The notes below the pieces were generated by a model. It saw nothing but the letters and a program-made list of their open reading frames with translations, ran no database searches and was not told where the DNA came from. DNA of 10,218 nucleotides from JALYUA01 sp038203955 (GTDB taxonomy: Bacteria > Acidobacteriota > Thermoanaerobaculia > UBA5066 > Gp7-AA6). The stretch's first letter is position 1. Each line of letters opens with the position of its first letter. The stretch spans positions 1-10,218 of the forward strand of contig JBBRDK010000114.1 in the NCBI GenBank assembly GCA_038203955.1. Reading direction: 5' to 3'. Shown in pieces: positions 1 through 5,592 of this stretch. A program made the position numbers and the translations under genes.

Positions 1-29
1 GAGCCTGTATAGTTTCAAAGCACAACTCC

Positions 30-512
30 ATGAAGGGTGAAACCGAGTTTCTGCGGGTCCGCAAGCAGAACGTTGCGGTGGACCTGACTCTCGCGGGCAC
101 CGCTCCGCGCCAGGTGGAGCTATTCCTCGCCGACCCCGTCCGGCCCGAGGACCGCCGCAACCAGGTTCTCGCCCTTCTCGAGAAAGGGATGCCGTTTCTT
201 CCCGCCCGGGATCTCGAGAGCTCGCGATGGGAGATCTTCAGCCGCGACGCGGTCCTCTGGGTACGGATCCCTCTGGCGGATCTCTCGACGGGCGACGAGA
301 CCGACGAGCTCTTCGACATCCGCCAGAAGGTGTGCGTGGATCTCCGATCGGCCGAGCCGGTGCAGGGCGAGCTCCTCTGGTCCGCGGAGCAGCGCGCGAC
401 CCGGGTCACGGACTACATGAACTCCGAAGGCCGCTTTTTTCGACTCTGGCAGGAGGAGCATGTTCTCCTGGTCAACAAGTCGTACGTTCTCCGGGTCATC
501 GAAGACCCCTAA
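30..512 (+). CDS. Small protein of two diverged repeat units, upstream of pilT-like gene
   Basis: This is a 160-residue soluble protein with no signal peptide or membrane segment. I do not recognise a named family with confidence, though it loosely recalls small bacterial domains with an 'R..D.LN...FLPL' core. Internally it is a tandem duplication. Residues 7-80 and 94-157 share a V-x-V-D-L strand (15-19 and 101-105), a short helix leading to G-x-P-F-L-P (53-58) or G-R-F-F-R-L (134-139), and a final hydrophobic strand (73-80 and 150-157). An acidic linker (83-93) joins the units. The gene ends 15 bp before the PilT-like ATPase on the same strand, so co-transcription and a pilus-related or regulatory role are inferred, not shown. 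The ATG at 30 lacks a clear Shine-Dalgarno sequence and the frame stays open to the window edge, so the true start may lie further upstream. Confidence 0.8.
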   Translation: MKGETEFLRVRKQNVAVDLTLAGTAPRQVELFLADPVRPEDRRNQVLALLEKGMPFLPARDLESSRWEIFSRDAVLWVRIPLADLSTGDETDELFDIRQKVCVDLRSAEPVQGELLWSAEQRATRVTDYMNSEGRFFRLWQEEHVLLVNKSYVLRVIEDP

Positions 513-515
513 GCC

Positions 516-530
516 GGGAGGAAACCCTTG
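516..530 (+). promoter_or_regulatory. Ribosome binding site and TTG start of the PilT-like gene
   Basis: GGGAGG at 516-521 stands 6 nt before a TTG codon at 528-530. No ATG or GTG with comparable spacing lies nearby, and translation from TTG gives M-A-Q-I-D-A, which resembles the usual start of PilT proteins. A strong Shine-Dalgarno paired with a weak start codon suggests moderated translation. Confidence 0.75.
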
Positions 531-2072
531 GCGCAGATCGACGCTCTGCTTCAGAGCATGGAAAAATTCGGGGCGCAGGGAGCTCTGCTCTCGAGCGGCG
601 AGAAGGTCCAGCTCGTCTTCCCGACGGGCAAGCGATATGCGTCCCAGACGACTCCGCACGATTCCTTAGTGAAGCTCGTCGAGGAGATCGTTCCCCCGGG
701 AACCTCCCTGAACAAGAATGGCGGGACGACGTTCGTCTACCCGCACAACGGATCCTCGGTGACGATCCGCGTGGACGCCGGCCTCGGCTCCTGGAAGGTG
801 TCGATCGAGCCGCGAGCCGCGGACCCGGCCGCGGGGCCGGCCGGCGCGGCGCCCTCGCCCGCTTCGGCATCCGCGTCGGCGTCCCCGCCGCCGTCCGGTT
901 CTGCTCCGGCGCCCGCCGCGGTTCCGGGCGCGGCGGCCACGCTTCCGCCTCCGCCGCCGCGGCCCTCTTACAAGAACGTCCAGGTGGAGTCCGCCATAGA
1001 GCGTCTCCTCTTGAAGTTGCTCGAGGTCGGCGCCTCGGACCTGCACCTCTCCTCCGGCGCGGTCCCGTCCGTGCGGGTCCACGGGTCGATCCAGGCCCTG
1101 GACGGGTATCCCCCGTTCACCGAAGACGAGCTGCTCGCGCGTCTGTACGAGATCACCCCGCCGCGCAATCGCGAGGAATACGAAAGGCGCAACGATACGG
1201 ACTTCGCGCACGCGATTCCGGGCGTATCGCGCTTCCGCGTGAACCTCTTTCGCGACCGCCACGGACCCGCCGCCGTCTTTCGCGCGATTCCCTACGAGAT
1301 CCGTTCCCCCGAAGAGATCGGTCTCCCGCCGAGCGTCCTCGAGCTCTGCAGTCTCACCAAGGGGCTGGTCCTCGTCACCGGCCCGACCGGATCGGGCAAG
1401 TCGACGACGCTCGCGACGCTCATCGATCACATCAACAAGAACCGCACCGACCACATCATCACGATCGAGGACCCGATCGAGTTCGTGCACGAGAACAAAC
1501 AGTGCCTCGTCAACCAGCGCGAGGTCCATTCGCACACCGACTCTTTCAAGGACGCTCTGCGCGCGGCGCTCCGCGAGGACCCCGACATCGTCTTAGTCGG
1601 CGAGATGCGGGATTTGGAGACGATCGCGATCGCGGTCGAGACGGCGGAGACCGGACACCTCGTTTTCGGGACGCTCCACACGACGACCGCTCCGTCGACC
1701 GTCGACCGCATCGTCGACCAGTTTCCCGCCGACCGGCAGGAGCAGATCCGGACCATGCTCGCGAGCTCGCTGCGCGGCGTCATCTCTCAAACGCTCTGCA
1801 AGCGGATCGGCGGCGGCCGCGCGGCGGCGTACGAGATCCTGATCTGCAACGGCGCGGTGTCGAATTTGATCCGCGAGAAGAAGGTCTTCCAGATCTACTC
1901 GATCATGCAGACCAGCAAGCAGCAGGGAATGATGACCTTGAACGACTCCCTCTTCACCCTCGTGAAGAACAAGGTCGTCGACTTCAAGGAAGCCTACGCG
2001 ATGGCGGTCAACAAGACGGAATTCGCCGCCCAGGTGACCCGCGATGGGGGAAAAGCCGCGATCGAAGGTTAG
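528..2072 (+). CDS. pilT: PilT/PilU-family type IV pilus retraction ATPase with extra N-terminal domain
   Basis: This is a GspE/PilT-superfamily hexameric ATPase, expected at the cytoplasmic base of the type IV pilus, where ATP hydrolysis drives pilin disassembly and retraction. Visible motifs are G-A-S-D-L-H-L-S-S-G at 168-177 (typical PilT N-domain), Walker A G-P-T-G-S-G-K-S-T at 285-293, the Asp box around I-T-I-E-D-P-I-E (311-318), the Walker B region D-P-D-I-V-L-V-G-E-M-R-D at 351-362, and the His box G-H-L-V-F-G-T-L-H at 376-384. The PilT C-terminal signature reads A-V-S-N-L-I-R-E (443-450) rather than the canonical AIRNLIRE. At 514 residues it is about 150 longer than ordinary PilT. 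The excess is residues 1-95, a degenerate second copy of the N-terminal domain, plus an Ala/Pro/Ser-rich linker (about 96-152). PilT versus PilU cannot be settled from the sequence alone; the symbol is by family. Confidence 0.93.
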   Translation: MAQIDALLQSMEKFGAQGALLSSGEKVQLVFPTGKRYASQTTPHDSLVKLVEEIVPPGTSLNKNGGTTFVYPHNGSSVTIRVDAGLGSWKVSIEPRAADPAAGPAGAAPSPASASASASPPPSGSAPAPAAVPGAAATLPPPPPRPSYKNVQVESAIERLLLKLLEVGASDLHLSSGAVPSVRVHGSIQALDGYPPFTEDELLARLYEITPPRNREEYERRNDTDFAHAIPGVSRFRVNLFRDRHGPAAVFRAIPYEIRSPEEIGLPPSVLELCSLTKGLVLVTGPTGSGKSTTLATLIDHINKNRTDHIITIEDPIEFVHENKQCLVNQREVHSHTDSFKDALRAALREDPDIVLVGEMRDLETIAIAVETAETGHLVFGTLHTTTAPSTVDRIVDQFPADRQEQIRTMLASSLRGVISQTLCKRIGGGRAAAYEILICNGAVSNLIREKKVFQIYSIMQTSKQQGMMTLNDSLFTLVKNKVVDFKEAYAMAVNKTEFAAQVTRDGGKAAIEG

Positions 2073-2155
2073 TTAAGAGTTCAGAGTTGAGAGTTGAGAG
2101 TCCGTGCGGGCGCCGCTCGACATCGACCTCTTAACTCTTAACTCTCGACTCTCAA
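2073..2155. repeat. Two opposed arrays of 7-bp repeats forming a long imperfect hairpin
   Basis: Immediately after the pilT-like stop codon come four contiguous heptamers of consensus TTNAGAG (2073-2079, 2080-2086, 2087-2093, 2094-2100). After a 27-nt spacer, four heptamers of the reverse-complement type (ctcttaa, ctcttaa, ctctcga, ctctcaa) fill 2128-2155. The arms can pair over 28 positions with two mismatches, counting G-U wobbles as paired. The position between convergent genes suggests a bidirectional transcript end or mRNA-stabilising structure, but no T-tract follows on either strand, so it is not a textbook intrinsic terminator. Perfect 7-bp phasing points to repeat expansion. It may belong to an interspersed repeat family in this genome. 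Confidence 0.85.
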
Positions 2156-2178
2156 CTTCCCCTCGACTCTCAACTTCC
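2144..2178. repeat. 17-bp direct repeat, 18-bp period
   Basis: The sequence ctcgactctcaacttcc occurs at 2144-2160 and again, identically, at 2162-2178, with one base between. It overlaps the last heptamers of the right-hand array and ends 2 bp before the stop codon of the minus-strand gene, so the whole convergent spacer is repeat-derived. Confidence 0.9.
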
Positions 2179-2179
2179 T

Positions 2180-3361
2180 CTACGGCAACGTGAACTGGCA
2201 CACCTGCACGGTCATCCCGACCGGAACGTTCACGAACGCGTTGTTGCACTTCGGGCCGCTCTCCGACTGGACGGTGACCGCGGTGGCGATCGAGGCGGGC
2301 GTACCCGCGGAGCCGCAGTTGGACGCGGTCAGCATCACGCGGTAGGTCCCCGCGGGAAGCACTCCCTGGAGAAGGACGTGCTCGGTCCGGCTCGCCGTCG
2401 ACTCGCATCCGGCCGGCAGATTGGTCCCGACCACCTGGTTACTCGGGTTGCGGACCTCGACGTCGATGTTGCCGGGTCCGCTCCATGTGATGGCCGCATC
2501 GATGAAGCGGGCGGGAAGAGCCGTCCCGGTCGGGGTCGGCGTGAAGGTTCGGGTGGGCGTGGCGGTGGCCGTCGGAGTGAACGTGCTCGTGGCCCTGGAG
2601 CTCTTGTTGTTGTTGTTGGCGATGGCGATCGCGCCGCCCGCCACCGCCACGGCGCCCAACCCGACCGCGAGACCGGTGCTCATCCCGGACCCGGATTTCG
2701 CGGCGACTCCGGCTCCCGGGCCTCCGGACCCGGAGGTGCCGGCGGACCCGGCGGAGGTTGCGAGACTCGTTCCTCCGGCCTTCAAAGCCGCCGCGAGAGC
2801 GACGGTCGCGCCCCCGAAAAGGATCACGAACGCGATGTCGCGGCGATTGAAGCCCGGGGGCACGGGATTCTGCCCATCGCGGGTGAGACCGATGGTCAGC
2901 CCGGCGCCCTCTTTCCCGACGGGCACTCCGGCGGGCGCTCCCTTCACCTTGCACGCGTTCCCGGGGACCACGGGCGGCGTGAACTCCCCCACTTCCTTGG
3001 CGAGCTCGCGGACGTCGGTCGCCCGGATCTTGTAATCGATCGCCCGCGTCTCGGGCATCGGTCGAGGCAGCACGCCCTCCAGGTTTTCCGGCGCACCCTT
3101 CATGACGGCGTAGTAGAAGTCTTCTGTCCCCGCTGCCTTGAAGTAGACATACCCCTTGTCCAGGTCTTTTCCCGGGGCGACGGCCGCATCCACTTTCGGC
3201 GCGTAGTCGGTGTTGACGCATTTCAAGGGATCGTGGGTGATGTCAACCGGAGAGACGGCGGGAGAGGCCGCAAGGGGCGCGGCTTCGAGACCCCCGAACA
3301 AGAGCGCCGCCGCGGTCACGATCGCCGCGGCCGCTCGGAAGCGTTCCCCCTTGGAAGTCAT
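2180..3361 (-). CDS. Exported protein with two hydrophobic segments, Thr/Pro stalk and C-terminal beta domain
   Basis: This is a 393-residue protein of unknown function. In order it has: a signal peptide (about 1-32, hydrophobic A-A-A-I-V-T-A-A-A-L-L-F core); an extracytoplasmic domain (about 38-172) with C48 and C137 as a possible disulfide; a hydrophobic segment (175-195); a Gly/Ser/Ala-rich linker (196-226); a second glycine-rich hydrophobic segment (227-248); an Asn run; a Thr/Pro-rich stalk (257-281); and a C-terminal beta-rich domain (about 284-393) with C319, C349, C372 and C388. If both hydrophobic segments cross the inner membrane, the N- and C-terminal domains both face outward. The ATG overlaps the stop of the preceding Ig/PKD gene (ATGA), and AAAGAGG lies upstream of it within that gene's end, so the two are probably translationally coupled. 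A surface or envelope-anchored role is inferred. I recognise no named family. Confidence 0.88.
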   Translation of the reverse strand: MTSKGERFRAAAAIVTAAALLFGGLEAAPLAASPAVSPVDITHDPLKCVNTDYAPKVDAAVAPGKDLDKGYVYFKAAGTEDFYYAVMKGAPENLEGVLPRPMPETRAIDYKIRATDVRELAKEVGEFTPPVVPGNACKVKGAPAGVPVGKEGAGLTIGLTRDGQNPVPPGFNRRDIAFVILFGGATVALAAALKAGGTSLATSAGSAGTSGSGGPGAGVAAKSGSGMSTGLAVGLGAVAVAGGAIAIANNNNKSSRATSTFTPTATATPTRTFTPTPTGTALPARFIDAAITWSGPGNIDVEVRNPSNQVVGTNLPAGCESTASRTEHVLLQGVLPAGTYRVMLTASNCGSAGTPASIATAVTVQSESGPKCNNAFVNVPVGMTVQVCQFTLP

Positions 3362-5310
3362 CGGCGTACCTCTTTCGGGTCCACCCGCCTCGATTGCACG
3401 ATGTGCGCGTCGAACCGCTGCGCGCCGACGAGCTCGAGGAAGTACTCCCCGATCATTCCGTAAGCGCCGAGATCGAAGATCGCCTCATCGCCCGCGGTTA
3501 CGGAGAGCCGGCGCTCCGCCGCGACTGTTCCGTCCCGTCCGATGAACCGGAGAAACAGGACCGTCTCGACGTTCTCCCGGCTCGAGACGTGCAGCCACGT
3601 CGATCCGGCGCCCGGGAGCCGGACGCGCGCGGTTCGGCGCTCGGGGTCGGAGGCGTCGAACGCCGACGGCACCAGAGACGACCGCCGCTCCGCGGACGCC
3701 GCGCCGGAGGCCGGAAGCACGACGAGCGTCAACGCCTTCGTCGTCGAGCCGGCGCCGTTCGAGGCGACCAGAAACACCGTGTGCGAGCCCGCCGTCAGGA
3801 ATACGTGCGACGGCGACTGCCGCGTGTCGATCGCGCCGTCGTCGAAGATCCAGAGCCAGTTGGTCGCCTGGGGCGAGCTGGTATCCGTGAAGACGACCGG
3901 GGTGCCGACCAGGACCGACGGTGAAGGGGTGAAGTCGGCGGCCGGGGGCACAGTCTGCAGGGCGACCGAATCGCTTTGCGCGACGGCCCCGGACGTCTCG
4001 GGAGAGCATCCATAGGCGCGAACGAAGGCGGTAATCGGGTCGAGCCGGTTCCCCCGCGGAAGAAGAATCGCCGAGAGGCCCGTCGAGAAAACCTCCGGGT
4101 CGCCGTTGATGCGGACCCCGTATCGTGAAACGGACCCCGCGTTCGAAACGGTCCACGAGACGACGATGAAGTCCGTCGGGGTAGGAGCGCCTTCTCTCTG
4201 CGCGGACGAGATCGTGACGTTCGTCGGAACGGGCAATACTCCGCAAGCGGGGAGCGCGTCGAATCGGACGGGAGTGCTCGGTGGGCTGAAAAGCGCCGGA
4301 TCCGAGCTGCAGGAAGGCTCCGCGCGGACCTCCAGGAAGACGGGGGTTGGGGCCGCGACGACGGGCGCGGGCGCGGTAAAGCTCGTCGACGTCGTGGTCC
4401 CGATGCTCGTGAACGCGCCGGTCCCGACCGCCTGAAGAATCCGATACACGCCGGCGGCGCCACCGCCCGGTCCCACCGGGAGCGTGGGATTCCACGTCAG
4501 CGTGTAAGAGGCCCCCGAAGTGACTGTGGTCTTGTCGATCGTCACGCTCGGCGGCTGCGGCCGGGTGCAAGGGCGCCCGGTGACCGTCAACCGGGCGAGA
4601 TTGCTCGGATCGCTGAAGCTGGCGCCTCCCACACTGCAGGAGGGCTCGGCACGCACGTAGAAGACGAGCACCGTCCCCGGCGCATTCGTTACGACTCCCG
4701 AAAACGACGTCGTCTGCGTGAAGGCAAGCGTTTGAAACGTCTCGCCACCGTCGGTCGAGAAGAAGACTTCGTACCGTCCGGCTTGGCCGGAAAGGTTGTT
4801 GCTCCACGTCAGCCTGTACGGGTCGCCGGCCGCCGCCGACGATGGAACGATCGCCAGATCCCGAATCGCCGGCGGCTTCACACACAGGCCGACGACCTGG
4901 TTCAAAACGGGAGACACGCTCCGGCCGAAGCTGCTGTCCCCGCTGTAGAACGCGGTGATCGGGTGGGTCCCCTGCGCGAGGCTCGAAGTGGACAAAGACG
5001 CCTGGTTGGAGACGAGGGTCTGCGTGCCGAGCGGGGTCTGACCGTCGAAGAAAGTCACGGTCCCGGTGGGCGTTCCGGCCCCCACCGGGAAGCCGACGAT
5101 CGCGGTGAACGTGACCGTCTGACCGACGGAAGACGGGTTCAAGGACGAGAACACGACCGTCGAGGTGCTGATGGGTGGGTTTCCGGAGGTGTCCGCGCCC
5201 GCGGCCCAGGCGAGGCCTACCCCCAGCAGCGCGATCAAGGCGAAACGATTCGCCCTCGCGCGATTCCCGCGCGGAGAGCCGGACGGGGTGCCAGAAACCA
5301 TGTGGGCCAT
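3358..5310 (-). CDS. Secreted multi-domain Ig-like/FN3-like/PKD protein
   Basis: This is a 650-residue exported beta-rich protein. After an Arg-containing n-region comes a hydrophobic signal core (about 22-38, F-A-L-I-A-L-L-G-V-G-L). Then follow a bacterial Ig-like domain (49-141, G-x-V-T-F-F-D-G and A-x-Y-S-G-D motifs), three FN3-like beta sandwiches (about 147-244, 252-351 and 355-453), a PKD domain (456-532, W-L-W-I-F-D-D-G and later H-V-F motifs) and a C-terminal beta-rich domain (about 540-649). R-A-E-P-S-C-S recurs in the first two FN3-like units and R-A-Y-G-C-S in the third, supporting internal duplication. Such domains are typical of adhesion or carbohydrate- or protein-binding surface proteins. 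No catalytic motif is seen. The start is placed at the ATG at 5310, preceded by GGAGGG; a TTG at 5358 would add 16 residues. The gene is first of a two-gene minus-strand unit. Confidence 0.88.
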   Translation of the reverse strand: MAHMVSGTPSGSPRGNRARANRFALIALLGVGLAWAAGADTSGNPPISTSTVVFSSLNPSSVGQTVTFTAIVGFPVGAGTPTGTVTFFDGQTPLGTQTLVSNQASLSTSSLAQGTHPITAFYSGDSSFGRSVSPVLNQVVGLCVKPPAIRDLAIVPSSAAAGDPYRLTWSNNLSGQAGRYEVFFSTDGGETFQTLAFTQTTSFSGVVTNAPGTVLVFYVRAEPSCSVGGASFSDPSNLARLTVTGRPCTRPQPPSVTIDKTTVTSGASYTLTWNPTLPVGPGGGAAGVYRILQAVGTGAFTSIGTTTSTSFTAPAPVVAAPTPVFLEVRAEPSCSSDPALFSPPSTPVRFDALPACGVLPVPTNVTISSAQREGAPTPTDFIVVSWTVSNAGSVSRYGVRINGDPEVFSTGLSAILLPRGNRLDPITAFVRAYGCSPETSGAVAQSDSVALQTVPPAADFTPSPSVLVGTPVVFTDTSSPQATNWLWIFDDGAIDTRQSPSHVFLTAGSHTVFLVASNGAGSTTKALTLVVLPASGAASAERRSSLVPSAFDASDPERRTARVRLPGAGSTWLHVSSRENVETVLFLRFIGRDGTVAAERRLSVTAGDEAIFDLGAYGMIGEYFLELVGAQRFDAHIVQSRRVDPKEVRR

Positions 5311-5319
5311 GAGCCCTCC
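5308..5319 (-). promoter_or_regulatory. Ribosome binding site deciding the start of the Ig/PKD gene
   Basis: On the minus strand GGAGGG (5319-5314) precedes the ATG at 5310-5308 by three bases. This is short but is the best Shine-Dalgarno near the 5' end. Another ATG at 5301 is in frame at longer spacing, so it remains a possible alternative. The TTG at 5358 has only a weak GGAG close by. Confidence 0.6.
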
Positions 5320-5589
5320 GCCGATGAAGCGCCTCGGCGCTTCGGGGTGAATTGGCAACGGCTCCGACTGCGGAACGTTCTCGATTTCGGAAATCCCGGT
5401 GCCTCAAGCCTATCCGAAAACCTTCCCTTGCCGCGATCCATCGAAAGTCGCCGGCGGACGCGGATGCACGTGGCCTTTACCGGGGGCGCAGCGGGCCGGA
5501 GGAGGGAAGGCCGGCCAGGCTTTCGCGTTATACAGTCCGCGTCAAAAACTGTTTCCGCGGGGGGCCGTCCCCGTTTCTCGGGAGGACCG
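5311..5589. other. Divergent intergenic region between the Ig/PKD unit and the M16 protease gene
   Basis: This 279-bp spacer must hold promoters for both divergent genes. I see no convincing -35/-10 pair. The least GC-rich patch is around 5521-5555, with TATACA at 5529-5534 as a weak -10 candidate for the plus strand but no matching -35 box. An inverted repeat, GGCCGG (5494-5499) and CCGGCC (5511-5516) with an 11-nt loop, and a small GGGG-CCGT-CCCC hairpin (5561-5572) just before the protease Shine-Dalgarno are visible. Their function is unknown. Confidence 0.5.
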
Positions 5590-5592
5590 ATG
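5580..5592 (+). promoter_or_regulatory. Ribosome binding site deciding the start of the M16 protease gene
   Basis: GGGAGGA (5580-5586) stands three bases before the ATG at 5590. Starting here gives an immediate signal peptide. The reading frame is open as far back as 4732, but that extension lies on top of the divergent Ig/PKD gene and encodes Arg/Gly-rich shadow sequence, so it is excluded. Confidence 0.8.

Noticed and set aside
8..13. TATAGT as a -10 promoter element upstream of the first gene
   Set aside because: The -35 region lies outside the window and the resulting leader would be only about 10 nt, so it cannot be supported.
227..2134. 635-residue plus-strand open frame across the small gene and pilT
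   Set aside because: It is Arg/Gly/Pro-rich shadow sequence in another frame of the clear PilT coding region, without recognisable motifs.
2073..2178. Heptamer region as a CRISPR array or insertion-sequence end
   Set aside because: Units are 7 bp with no spacers, and no transposase or target-site duplication is visible.
2378..3463. 361-residue plus-strand open frame opposite the Thr/Pro-stalk protein
   Set aside because: The minus strand here encodes a signal peptide, hydrophobic segments and an ATGA-coupled start; the plus frame is an antisense shadow.
3485..5407. 640-residue minus-strand open frame in another phase of the Ig/PKD gene
   Set aside because: The correct frame shows Ig-like and PKD motifs; this one is Arg-rich noise.
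4732..5589. In-frame 5' extension of the M16 protease by 286 codons
   Set aside because: It lies over the divergent Ig/PKD gene and would bury the signal peptide; a good Shine-Dalgarno and ATG exist at 5580-5592.
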